From NCBI GenBank assembly GCA_013284265.1, contig JABTBR010000035.1:1-64000 (forward strand): a stretch of DNA of 64,000 nt, in the 5' to 3' direction. Origin of the DNA: Oxalobacteraceae bacterium. GTDB taxonomy: Bacteria; Pseudomonadota; Gammaproteobacteria; Burkholderiales; Burkholderiaceae_D. The notes beneath the pieces were generated by a model, which worked only from the letters and a program-made list of their open reading frames with translations, searched no databases and was not told where the DNA came from. The translations under genes were made by a program, and so were the position numbers. Positions within the stretch are counted from its first letter, which is position 1. The number at the start of each line of letters is the position of its first letter. Positions 17,545 through 25,636 of the stretch are shown here, one piece after another.

Positions 17545-19059
17545 CTACTTCGCCGACGGCCGCAGCGACACAAACTGCGCCACATCGCCCCGCCGCACCA
17601 GCACCACCGAGGCCTTGGCCGGATCGAGCTTGGCCACGGCCGCATTGAACTGGCGCGCATCCTTGATCTCGATATTGTTCAGCTGCAGGATCACATCACC
17701 CTGGCGCAGGCCGGCGCGCGCCGCCACGCCCTCGACCTCGTCGACACCCACGCCGGCATCCAGGCCCAGCGCCTTCTTCTGCGCCGCCGTCAGGTCGCTG
17801 ACCTTGAATCCCAGCGCATTGGCCTTGGCCAGCTCCGCCTTCGGCTCGACGCCCTTGCCCTTGCCTCCCCTGGCCACCTTATCGGCTTCCAGCTCGGCGA
17901 TGGTCACGCCCACGTCCTGCTGGGCACCCTTGCGCCAGATCGTCACGTTGGCCTGGCTGTTGACCGGCGCACTGCCCACCAGCCGCGGCAAGTCGGACGA
18001 GCGGTTGATCTGCGTGCCATTGAACTTGAGGATGATGTCGCCCGCCCGGATGCCGGCCTTGTCGGCCGGGCTGCCCGGTTCGACCAGCGACACTTCGGCG
18101 CCCTGGGCCGATTTGAGACCCAGCGATTCAGCCACTTCCTTGCCCACTTCGCCGATCTGCACGCCGATGCGCCCGCGCGTGACCTTGCCGGATTTTTTCA
18201 GCTGCTCGGCCACCCGCATCGCCTCGTCGATCGGCACGGCGAAGGAAATGCCGTTATAGCCACCCGACAAGGTGGCGATCTGGGAATTGATGCCGATCAC
18301 CTCGCCACGCATATTGATCAGCGGTCCGCCCGAGTTGCCCGGATTGACGGCCACATCGCTCTGGATGAAGGGCAGGTATTCGCCGGTGTCGCGCGACTTG
18401 GCCGAGATGATGCCGGCCGTGACGGTATTTTCCAGATTGAAGGGCGAGCCGATGGCGATCACCCATTCGCCGGTGCGGATCTTGCCCGAGTCGCCCATGG
18501 TCAGCGCGGGCAGCTTGCCGCCGTCGATCTTCAGCACGGCCACATCGGTGCGGGCGTCGGCGCCCAGCACCTTGGCCTTGAATTCGCGCCGGTCGGTCAA
18601 GGTGACATAGACCTCGTCGGCGCCATCGACCACGTGGGCATTGGTCAGCACATAGCCGTCGACCGAGATGATGAAGCCGGAGCCGACGCCGCGCTGGACT
18701 TCCTCGTCCTGCGGCGCCTGGCGGCGATTGCGCGGGGCGCGGCCCGGATTGCCGGGAGACGGGGCCGGCACGGCGCCGCCGAAGAATTTGCGCAGCAATT
18801 CCTGCATTTCATCCTCGCCCGGCACACCCTGGCCGTTGGCCTGGCCCAGGGTACGGCGCTCGGTGGTGCGGATATTGACGACGGAGGGGCCGACCTTGTC
18901 GACCAGTTCGGCGAAGTCGGGCAGGCCGGCCACGGCCGAGACGGCGGCGGCGGCCTGGGCCGCGGGCGCCAGGCCCAGCATGGCCGGGGCCAGCACGACG
19001 CCAGCGCTGAGCATCAGCGCAGAAAGAGTTTTACCGCCAGCAGTGAAATGTTTTTTCAT
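17545..19059 (-). CDS. mucD: Periplasmic DegP/HtrA-family serine protease (MucD)
   Basis: A 504-residue Do-like protease degrading misfolded envelope proteins. A signal peptide covers residues 1-~37 (LAPAAQAAAA). The catalytic triad is His142 (TNAHVVDGAD), Asp172 (ARTDVAVLK) and Ser243 (NPGNSGGPL). Two PDZ domains follow (GIRAGDIILKFNG near 345; GLRQGDVILQLNN near 455). The linker around residues 95-120 is Pro/Arg-rich. It lies in the sigma-E cluster, but unlike the usual order no rseB separates it from rseA. Confidence 0.95.
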   Translation of the reverse strand: MKKHFTAGGKTLSALMLSAGVVLAPAMLGLAPAAQAAAAVSAVAGLPDFAELVDKVGPSVVNIRTTERRTLGQANGQGVPGEDEMQELLRKFFGGAVPAPSPGNPGRAPRNRRQAPQDEEVQRGVGSGFIISVDGYVLTNAHVVDGADEVYVTLTDRREFKAKVLGADARTDVAVLKIDGGKLPALTMGDSGKIRTGEWVIAIGSPFNLENTVTAGIISAKSRDTGEYLPFIQSDVAVNPGNSGGPLINMRGEVIGINSQIATLSGGYNGISFAVPIDEAMRVAEQLKKSGKVTRGRIGVQIGEVGKEVAESLGLKSAQGAEVSLVEPGSPADKAGIRAGDIILKFNGTQINRSSDLPRLVGSAPVNSQANVTIWRKGAQQDVGVTIAELEADKVARGGKGKGVEPKAELAKANALGFKVSDLTAAQKKALGLDAGVGVDEVEGVAARAGLRQGDVILQLNNIEIKDARQFNAAVAKLDPAKASVVLVRRGDVAQFVSLRPSAK

Positions 19060-19273
19060 GGAGAGTATCGATCTTCTTGGGTTGGACAGGCAGCCCCGCC
19101 GTCAGCGGCGGCCGGGGCGAAACACATGGTAAGCGAAAACGCGACTTGCCGCATACACAAGATGTTGTGCGCACCCGCGTTTTTCAAGGGCGGAAATCGC
19201 GAGGGGGAATGCCGGGTCATGGCGGACAGGCTGCCCAGGAAATACCGCGCGACGGGCCGTTGGCCTCGACCTG
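19060..19273. other. mucD upstream region, no gene seen
   Basis: About 215 bp between the start of mucD and palindromic element copy D. It contains a GC-rich inverted segment (GCCGTCAGCGGCGGC) close to the mucD start. There is no reading frame resembling RseB/MucB, which normally sits here. The mucD promoter is probably within this stretch, but I cannot point to it. Confidence 0.5.
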
Positions 19274-19403
19274 AAACCCACGGCTTACCCCTGGGGTCAG
19301 ACCCGACGGGTCTGACCCCGGCTCTTTGCCGTGGGTTTTAACAGCGGAGCGGCGCGCTTACATAAGCGGCATCCCCCCTCAGGGTTACGCCCTGGGTTTT
19401 ACG
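19274..19403. repeat. Dispersed palindromic element, copy D plus fragment at rseA 3' end
   Basis: A short-form copy spans 19274-19341 (arms AAACCCACGGC and GCCGTGGGTTTTAA). After about 30 bp, a fragment reads CCCTCAGGGTTACGCCCTGG then GTTTTAC (to 19403). The fragment overlaps the end of rseA and supplies its TAA stop codon. Confidence 0.88.
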
Positions 19404-19713
19404 GCAGGCTGATAAAACTGCCAAGGGTGCCGTCGGCGGCCGCCTCCGGCGCCTGTCCGCTGGCGGGCTGGGCCGCCGGCACGAGCGCGGGCAAGGCCGC
19501 CAGCCGCTCGGCCAGGCTGGCGCTGGCTTGGGGCGACAGCAGTTCGCCGTCGCGGCCGGCGCGCAGCGCGGCGCCGATCAGATGATAGTGGCGCCACGCG
19601 GCCCGCCCCGCCGGACTCTGCAATGCGGCCAGGGTCAGCTCCAGCTCGCCCTCGGGCAATTCGCCATCGGCCAGGGCCGAGATGTTTTCGAAGAGTTTTT
19701 TGGGGGTGTCCAT
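19399..19713 (-). CDS. rseA: Truncated anti-sigma-E factor RseA
   Basis: A 104-residue protein starting MDTPKKLFENISALADGELP at ATG 19713. It contains the cytoplasmic sigma-binding domain typical of RseA/MucA (LSALADGEL-type start, AWRHYHLIGAALR). Family members are usually longer, with a transmembrane helix and a periplasmic domain that is cut during stress. Here the protein ends after an Ala/Pro-rich segment (GTLGSFISLP), and the stop codon lies in a palindromic-element fragment. No membrane segment is present, so regulated intramembrane proteolysis of the usual kind seems impossible. It lies directly downstream of rpoE (53 bp). Confidence 0.85.
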   Translation of the reverse strand: MDTPKKLFENISALADGELPEGELELTLAALQSPAGRAAWRHYHLIGAALRAGRDGELLSPQASASLAERLAALPALVPAAQPASGQAPEAAADGTLGSFISLP

Positions 19714-19766
19714 GTACGTTTCCAGCAGATCAAACAAAACAGCGATGCCACGGTGCTGCGCCGATC

Positions 19767-20369
19767 TTACCAGCGCTTGTCGGGCGGCAGGTCCAGCACC
19801 GGCTTGAGCTTCTCGGCAATCACCTCGCGCGCGCGGAAAATGCGGCTGCGCACGGTGCCGATGGGACAAGCCATGATGTCGGAAATTTCCTCGTAACTAA
19901 GCCCTTCGATCTCGCGCAGCGCAATCGCGGTGCGCAGATCGACCGGCAGCGCATCCATGGCGGCGTTGACGATCTCGGCGATCTGCTTGCTGGCCAATAC
20001 GGACTCAGGCGTATTGACGTCGCGCAGCTGATAGCTCTCATCCAGCAGCCCGCCCTGCTGACGCTCGCTGTCGAGGGCCATGGGGACGCGCCGGCTCTGG
20101 GTGAGCAGGAAATTTTTGGCCGTGTTGATGCCGATCCGGTACAACCAGGTGTAGAAGGCCGAATCGCCGCGGAAATGCCGCAGTGCGCGATAGGCCTTGA
20201 TAAACGTCTCCTGTACCACATCTTCGGCCTCCGCCGGGTCATGGACGATGCGCGATACCAAACGCATCAGGCGCCGCTGGTATTTTTCCACCAGCAGGTC
20301 AAATGCCCGCTTTTCGCCCGCCTGTACCCGCGCGACCAGTAACTGATCACACTCGCGTTCTGTAGTCAC
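19767..20369 (-). CDS. rpoE: RNA polymerase sigma-E factor
   Basis: An extracytoplasmic-function sigma factor of 200 residues controlling the envelope stress response. The start is GTG at 20369 (MTTERECDQLLVARVQAG), chosen because AAGGA lies eight bases upstream. Region 2 shows FDLLVEKYQRRLMRLV and DVVQETFIKAYRAL; region 4 shows LREIEGLSYEEISDIM and GTVRSRIFRAREV. The downstream anti-sigma gene is truncated, so basal activity may be unusual. A sigma-E-like promoter lies upstream at about 20411-20440. Confidence 0.96.
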   Translation of the reverse strand: MTTERECDQLLVARVQAGEKRAFDLLVEKYQRRLMRLVSRIVHDPAEAEDVVQETFIKAYRALRHFRGDSAFYTWLYRIGINTAKNFLLTQSRRVPMALDSERQQGGLLDESYQLRDVNTPESVLASKQIAEIVNAAMDALPVDLRTAIALREIEGLSYEEISDIMACPIGTVRSRIFRAREVIAEKLKPVLDLPPDKRW

Positions 20370-20410
20370 TCCCAATGTCCTTGCTGGCCTGCAGCGTGGG
20401 CACACCTATT

Positions 20411-20440
20411 CATATAGAGTTTGCCGACTGCAATTAGTTC
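20411..20440 (-). promoter_or_regulatory. Possible autoregulated sigma-E promoter of rpoE
   Basis: On the minus strand GTGAACT is followed by 17 bases and TCTATA, resembling the sigma-E pattern (GAACTT, then TC near -10). It lies about 45 bp upstream of the rpoE GTG. The match is partial. Confidence 0.35.
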
Positions 20441-20458
20441 ACGGTTGTCGTCTATTTT

Positions 20459-20878
20459 TTAATGTTCAGTACGGCGGGCGGCGATGGCCCGGCAAGCCAC
20501 CGCCACGGCGCGCAGCGCGCCGCCGGGCCACAGCGGCAGCGTGGTAACGCGGCCATCCGCATGGCCCAGACGCAGCAGCAGCAAGCCCGGCCAGAGTGTC
20601 GAACCGGCCAGCAACACGACCGGTTCCGCAGTACTGACGGCCCCTGTAGGCAGGTATACCGTCAGGCGCAGTTGACCGACACCGGAAATATCAAGCCGCT
20701 GCGCGGTTGGCCGCCGCCGCAGCGCCGCCAGGCTGGCGAGCCCAAGCACTGCGCACAGGGCGGCGGCGCCGGTACTGGCGCAGGCGCCAGCCGAGCTCAG
20801 CACGCACAGGCTGAACAGCGCCTGCAGCAGGCGCAGGCGCGGGGAGGCATACACGATGGCAGAGACCGCAATCGACAT
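20459..20878 (-). CDS. YgfX-like small membrane protein
   Basis: A 139-residue protein starting MSIAVSAIVYASPRLRLL at ATG 20878. Two adjacent hydrophobic segments (LLQALFSLCVLSSAGACA and AALCAVLGLASLAALRR, about residues 15-55) are followed by a soluble C-terminal half. Size, topology and its place between fabF and rpoE match a YgfX-type gene in related betaproteobacteria. In E. coli YgfX is paired with SdhE; no sdhE is seen here. Function unresolved. Confidence 0.65.
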   Translation of the reverse strand: MSIAVSAIVYASPRLRLLQALFSLCVLSSAGACASTGAAALCAVLGLASLAALRRRPTAQRLDISGVGQLRLTVYLPTGAVSTAEPVVLLAGSTLWPGLLLLRLGHADGRVTTLPLWPGGALRAVAVACRAIAARRTEH

Positions 20879-21036
20879 GGGGCACGGCGGATACAACCGC
20901 AGTAGCAAGGCAAGACGGGAAAACCGGAAATGGGGGATGCTGCGCAGAGGTGCCGGACGGGCCGGGAGCCAAGCCAAGCCAAGCCAAGGGTAGCCGCGAT
21001 TAGCCGCGCTAGCCGAAGGTGGCCGGGGTACTGCTT

Positions 21037-21099
21037 CAGGTGCCGGCGGGCGCCGGCACCTGCTCAGCGTCCATCCTGTTTGACCAGGAAGGACGCTGA
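21037..21099 (-). terminator. Two hairpins downstream of fabF
   Basis: CAGGTGCCGGC/GCCGGCACCTG (21037-21062) and TCAGCGTCC/GGACGCTGA (21064-21099) form consecutive stems just after the fabF stop on the minus strand. There is no U-run, so termination is plausible but unproven. Confidence 0.5.
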
Positions 21100-21103
21100 A
21101 GGT

Positions 21104-22351
21104 TCAAATTTTCTTGAACACGAGCGTGCCGTTGGTGCCGCCGAAACCGAAGGAGTTTTTGACTGCATACTCGATCTTCATCGGACGGGCCACATTGGCA
21201 CAGAAGTCCAGGTCGCAAGCCGGGTCCTGGTTGAAGATGTTGATGGTCGGCGGCGACACCTGATGGTGTACCGCCAGCACCGTAAACACCGCTTCCAGGC
21301 CGCCTGCGCCACCCAGCAGGTGGCCCGTCATGGACTTGGTCGAATTGACGACCAGGTTCTTGGCGTGCTCACCGAAGGTACGCTTGATGCCCATGACTTC
21401 AGCCTTGTCGCCCAGCGGGGTCGAGGTGCCATGGGCATTCAGGTACTGGACCTGATCCGGATTGACGCCGGCGTTGGCCAGCGCGGAAATCACGGATTTG
21501 CTGCCGCCGCTACCGTCTTCCAACGGCGAGGTCATGTGATAAGCGTCGGCGCTCATCCCAAAACCGACCAGCTCGGCGTAAATCTTGGCGCCGCGGGCCT
21601 TGGCGTGTTCGTACTCTTCGAGCACCATCACGCCGGCACCCTCGCCCAGCACGAAGCCGTCGCGGTCGGCGTCCCACGGCCGCGAAGCGGTCGCCGGATC
21701 GTCGTTGCGGGTCGACAGCGCGCGGGCCGAGGCGAAACCGCCCAGACCCAGGGGCGAAATCGTCGCTTCGGCACCGCCGGCGACCATGACGTCGGCATCG
21801 CCGTACTCAATCAGGCGCCCGGCTGCGCCGATGCTGTGCAGGCCGGTCGTACAGGCCGTCACGATCGACAGATTGGGACCACGCATGCCGTAATGGATAG
21901 ACAGGTTACCCGAGATCATGTTGATGATCGAGGCAGGCACGAAGAAGGGCGAGATACGGCGCGGACCGCGCTTGTCGTAATCCTGCTTGGTTTCTTCGAT
22001 CAGCGGCAAGCCACCGATGCCGGAACCGATGATCACGCCGATACGGTCGGCATTTTCCTCGGTCACGACCAGGCCGGAGTCCTGTACTGCCTGGATGCCG
22101 GCAGCCATGCCGAAATGGATGAAGGTATCCATATGGCGCGCTTCTTTAGCGGGGATGTACTCCTCGATATTGAAGCCTTTGACTTCGCCGGCAAATTGGG
22201 TCGTAAATGGTTGCGCATCAAACTTGGTGATGTTGGCAATACCAGATTTACCCTCGGTGATTGCGTTCCACGCATCGGCAATGTTATTGCCGACGGGCGT
22301 CACACAGCCGAGACCCGTGATCACAACACGACGGTTTTTAGAACGGCTCAA
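21104..22351 (-). CDS. fabF: 3-oxoacyl-[ACP] synthase II
   Basis: FabF condenses malonyl-ACP with acyl-ACP during chain elongation. The 415-residue protein has the thiolase-fold Cys-His-His site: VTACTTGLHS, NAHGTSTPLGD and STKSMTGHLLGGAGG. It begins MSRSKNRRVVITGLG, typical of the family, and ends GTLVFKKI. It lies 27 bp after acpP in the standard fab cluster. Confidence 0.97.
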   Translation of the reverse strand: MSRSKNRRVVITGLGCVTPVGNNIADAWNAITEGKSGIANITKFDAQPFTTQFAGEVKGFNIEEYIPAKEARHMDTFIHFGMAAGIQAVQDSGLVVTEENADRIGVIIGSGIGGLPLIEETKQDYDKRGPRRISPFFVPASIINMISGNLSIHYGMRGPNLSIVTACTTGLHSIGAAGRLIEYGDADVMVAGGAEATISPLGLGGFASARALSTRNDDPATASRPWDADRDGFVLGEGAGVMVLEEYEHAKARGAKIYAELVGFGMSADAYHMTSPLEDGSGGSKSVISALANAGVNPDQVQYLNAHGTSTPLGDKAEVMGIKRTFGEHAKNLVVNSTKSMTGHLLGGAGGLEAVFTVLAVHHQVSPPTINIFNQDPACDLDFCANVARPMKIEYAVKNSFGFGGTNGTLVFKKI

Positions 22352-22378
22352 GCGATTCTCCTGGAGTCGATCGGACTA

Positions 22379-22618
22379 TTAGGCCTTGACGTGGGCAGTA
22401 GCGTAGTCGATGGCTTGCTGAACGGTGGTGATTTTCTCAGCCTGTTCGTCAGGGATTTCCATTTCGAATTCGTCTTCCAGGGCCATCACCAGTTCCACGG
22501 TGTCCAGGGAGTCAGCGCCGAGGTCGTCGACAAACGAGGATTCGATCTTGATGTCTGCTTCGGCGACGCCCAGTTGCTCAGCGACGATTTTCTTAACGCG
22601 TTGTTCGATATCCGACAT
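22379..22618 (-). CDS. acpP: Acyl carrier protein
   Basis: A 79-residue acidic carrier of growing acyl chains. The phosphopantetheine Ser is residue 37 in DDLGADSLDTVELV. Length and sequence (MSDIEQRVKKIVAEQLG, FEMEIPDEQAEKITTV) match proteobacterial AcpP. It is activated by AcpS (9622-10026). It lies between fabG and fabF; the ~145-bp gap upstream could hold an internal promoter, as expected for this highly expressed gene. Confidence 0.98.
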   Translation of the reverse strand: MSDIEQRVKKIVAEQLGVAEADIKIESSFVDDLGADSLDTVELVMALEDEFEMEIPDEQAEKITTVQQAIDYATAHVKA

Positions 22619-22763
22619 GTTATGGCTCCATTATGTTTGTTACGGAAAGCGCGCATTTTATCAGGTTTGCGCACTGAAAAACTAATTTCGGCTTGTAATG
22701 CTAAAACCACCGAAATCTCTACTAAAAGATGCTAACGGGCACTTTCTACCCGCTTAGCAGTCC

Positions 22764-23510
22764 TTAATTCATGTACATCCCGCCATTCACGTGCAGGGTA
22801 TGACCGCTAATATACGCTGCCTGCGGCGAGGCCAGGAAGGCCACGGCGGCGGCGACATCTTCCGGTTTGCCCAGGCGGCCCAGCGGAATCTGGGTCAGCA
22901 GCGAAGCGTGCTGCTCTTCGCCCAGGCCGCGCGTCATGTCGGTGTCGATAAAGCCCGGCGCGATGCAGTTGACGGTGATGTTGCGGCTGCCGATTTCACG
23001 CGCCAGCGCGCGGCTCATGCCCTCCACGCCAGCCTTGGCCGCCGCGTAGTTCATCTGGCCCGGATTGCCGGACGAGGCCACCACCGAGGTGATGTTGATG
23101 ATGCGGCCAACCTTGGCCTTCATCATGCCGCGCAGCACGCCGCGCGACAGGCGGCCGACGGAACTCAGATTGGTCGCGATGACGCTGTCCCATTCCTCGT
23201 CCTTCATGCGCATTGCCAGCTGATCCTGGGTGATGCCGGCGTTATTGACCAGGATGGCCACGGCGCCGTATGTTTTAGTGATGTCGTCCAGCACGGCGGC
23301 GCAGGCGGCCGGGTCGGTTACGTTCAGGACCGCGCCCTTGCCGGCCTCGGCCGAGATCTCGGCCAGGTAGGCGCTGATCGCTTGCGCACCCGCTTCGGTG
23401 GTGGCGGTACCGATCACGCGCGCACCCTGGCGCGCCAGTTCCTGCGCGATGGCCTTGCCGATGCCGCGCGATGCGCCCGTGACCAGGGCGACTTGATTAC
23501 TTAAATTCAT
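22764..23510 (-). CDS. fabG: 3-oxoacyl-[ACP] reductase
   Basis: NADPH-dependent reductase of the elongation cycle, a 248-residue short-chain dehydrogenase. The cofactor loop is TGASRGIGKAIA, the NNAG motif is present, and the catalytic Ser-Tyr-Lys lies in ITSVVASSGNPGQMNYAAAK. The C terminus SGHTLHVNGGMYMN is typical of FabG. It lies 63 bp downstream of fabD. Confidence 0.97.
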   Translation of the reverse strand: MNLSNQVALVTGASRGIGKAIAQELARQGARVIGTATTEAGAQAISAYLAEISAEAGKGAVLNVTDPAACAAVLDDITKTYGAVAILVNNAGITQDQLAMRMKDEEWDSVIATNLSSVGRLSRGVLRGMMKAKVGRIINITSVVASSGNPGQMNYAAAKAGVEGMSRALAREIGSRNITVNCIAPGFIDTDMTRGLGEEQHASLLTQIPLGRLGKPEDVAAAVAFLASPQAAYISGHTLHVNGGMYMN

Positions 23511-23573
23511 GAAATTCCAGTTCCTTAAAGTAGTGGAGGGTGTGCACCAGGCACACCCGCTTGCGGCGCCTGC

Positions 23574-24512
23574 TTACTTGAGCAGACTCAAGACCCGCTC
23601 CAGCGATGCCTGGTCGACGATCGCATCGCCCACCAGACGGCTGTCGATACGCTTGGTCAGGCCGGTCAATACCTTGCCCGGTCCACATTCGACCACCTGG
23701 GTGATGCCATCGTTGGCGACCTTCGTCATGGTCTCGACCCAGCGCACCGGGCTGGCGGCCTGGCGTACCAGCGCATCCTTGATGCTGGCCGGATCGTGGA
23801 TCACGGCCACGTCGACGTTATTGATCAGCGCGATCTGCGGCGCGTCGAAATGCAGCGTGTCCATGTAGTCGCGCAGACGGTCCGAGGCCGGCTTGAGCAG
23901 CGAGGAATGGAAAGGCGCCGACACCGGCAGGCGCATGGCGCGCTTGGCGCCCTTGGCCTTGGCCAGTTCGCAGGCTTTTTCCACCGCGGCGGTATGGCCG
24001 GCGATAACGACCTGGGCCGGCGCATTGAAGTTGACCGGCTCGACCACGGCATCGAGCCCGGTGTTCGCTTCGGCGCAGACGGCGATCACATCCTCGTCGG
24101 ACAGGCCCAGCACCACGGCCATCGTGCCCTGCCCTACCGGCACGGCTTCCTGCATGGCCTGGGCGCGGAAGCGCACCAGCGGCACCGCATCCTTGAAGGC
24201 GATCACGCCGGCGGCCACCAGGGCGGAATATTCGCCCAGGCTGTGTCCGGCGACAACGGCGGGCACGGGGCCGCCGGCGGCCAGCCAGGCGCGGTATACC
24301 GCCACGGCGGCGGTCAGCATCACCGGCTGGGTATTGGTGGTCAGGTCCAGTTCTTCCTTCGGACCTTCGGCCATCAGCTTGCCCAGATCATATTGCAGGG
24401 CGTCGGAGGCTTCGGCGATGGTTTGGGCCACGACCGGATTACCGGCGAAGCCATCCATCATCGCAATCGCTTGCGAGCCTTGGCCTGGGAAAACAAACGC
24501 AAATGTACTCAT
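23574..24512 (-). CDS. fabD: Malonyl-CoA:ACP transacylase
   Basis: FabD loads malonyl groups onto AcpP. The 312-residue protein starts MSTFAFVFPGQGSQ. The catalytic Ser91 is in AGHSLGEYSA and the family His lies in the VSAPFHSSLL segment. All expected landmarks are present. It lies between fabH (~120 bp upstream) and fabG. Confidence 0.97.
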   Translation of the reverse strand: MSTFAFVFPGQGSQAIAMMDGFAGNPVVAQTIAEASDALQYDLGKLMAEGPKEELDLTTNTQPVMLTAAVAVYRAWLAAGGPVPAVVAGHSLGEYSALVAAGVIAFKDAVPLVRFRAQAMQEAVPVGQGTMAVVLGLSDEDVIAVCAEANTGLDAVVEPVNFNAPAQVVIAGHTAAVEKACELAKAKGAKRAMRLPVSAPFHSSLLKPASDRLRDYMDTLHFDAPQIALINNVDVAVIHDPASIKDALVRQAASPVRWVETMTKVANDGITQVVECGPGKVLTGLTKRIDSRLVGDAIVDQASLERVLSLLK

Positions 24513-24633
24513 GCTTTTATCCGTCTCGTTCTGTATTTATGGGGCATTACCCCAACAAACTACCATTCCTTACAGCACTGACAAGCTTTCTCGTCGCGCC
24601 GTTAGAACTCTAATTCTAATCGAGGCCCGAATT

Positions 24634-25620
24634 TTACATCCGGGCCAGCACCGCACCCCAGGTAAAGCCGCCGCCCACGCCTTCCATCATCACGTGCTGG
24701 CCAGCCTTGATGCGGCCGTCGCGCACGGCGATGTCGAGCGCCAGCGGAATCGAAGCGGCCGAGGTATTGCCATGCTGATCGACGGTGACGACCATTTTCT
24801 CGGTCGGCATGCCCAGTTTCTTGGCGGTGCTGTTCATGATGCGGATATTGGCCTGGTGCGGGATCAGCCAGTCCAGATCGGCGGCCTTCATCCCGGCGTG
24901 GTCCAGCGCCTCGTGGGCAACCTTTTCCAGCACCGACACGGCCAGCTTGAAGACCGCCGGGCCGTCCATGTACAGGAAGGCACTGCCCGCCACCGCGCCG
25001 CCGGCCACATTGCCCGGCACGCTCAGGATGTCCGCATGGCGGCCATCGGCGTGCAATTTGGTGGCCAGGATGCCTGGCTCTTTCGAGGCGCTCAGCACCA
25101 CCGCGCCGGCGCCGTCGCCGAACAGCACGCAGGTGCCGCGGTCGTCGAAATTGAGGATGCGCGAGAACACTTCGGCGCCGATCACCAGCACGTTCTTGTG
25201 GGCGCCCGCGCGGATGAAGGCGTCCGCCGTCGAGACCGCGTAGACGAAACCGCTGCAGACGGCCTGCACATCGACGGCCGCGCTATTGTTGGTCATGCCC
25301 AGCTTGCGCTGGACGATGCAGGCGGTGCTGGGGAAGCTGCCGAAGAAATCCGGGGTGGAACTGGCGACGATGATCAGGTCGATATCGTCCGGCTGCAGGC
25401 CGGCCATGTCGAGCGCCCGGCGCGCGGCATGCACGGCCAGGTCGGAAGACTTCTGCTCCGGCTCGGCATAATGGCGGGCCGAGATGCCGCTGCGCGTGAC
25501 GATCCACTCGTCCGACGTTTCAATGCCCTTGGCCGCCAGCTGCTCGGTCAGGTCCTGATTGGTCACGCGCTTTTCTGGCAGATAGCTGCCGGAGCCAATG
25601 ATTTTGCTGTACACAGTCAT
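24634..25620 (-). CDS. fabH: 3-oxoacyl-[ACP] synthase III
   Basis: FabH starts fatty-acid synthesis by condensing an acyl-CoA primer with malonyl-ACP. The 328-residue protein has Cys122 in VQAVCSGF, His in IPHQANIRI and Asn in GNTSAASIP, the complete catalytic set. It ends GFTWGAVLARM, as is usual. It lies 16 bp downstream of plsX, so the two are co-transcribed. Confidence 0.97.
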   Translation of the reverse strand: MTVYSKIIGSGSYLPEKRVTNQDLTEQLAAKGIETSDEWIVTRSGISARHYAEPEQKSSDLAVHAARRALDMAGLQPDDIDLIIVASSTPDFFGSFPSTACIVQRKLGMTNNSAAVDVQAVCSGFVYAVSTADAFIRAGAHKNVLVIGAEVFSRILNFDDRGTCVLFGDGAGAVVLSASKEPGILATKLHADGRHADILSVPGNVAGGAVAGSAFLYMDGPAVFKLAVSVLEKVAHEALDHAGMKAADLDWLIPHQANIRIMNSTAKKLGMPTEKMVVTVDQHGNTSAASIPLALDIAVRDGRIKAGQHVMMEGVGGGFTWGAVLARM

Positions 25621-25636
25621 ACCGTTCTACCGTCCA

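Noticed and set aside
18634..19341. Plus-strand reading frame ending in ETHGLPLGSDPTGLTPAL, a possible third repeat-containing gene
   Set aside because: It is mostly antisense to mucD; the repeat-encoded end is open by chance because the element lacks stops in several frames.
22619..22763. Possible riboswitch or small RNA between fabG and acpP
   Set aside because: The stretch is AT-rich without a recognisable conserved fold; an ordinary promoter/leader is simpler.
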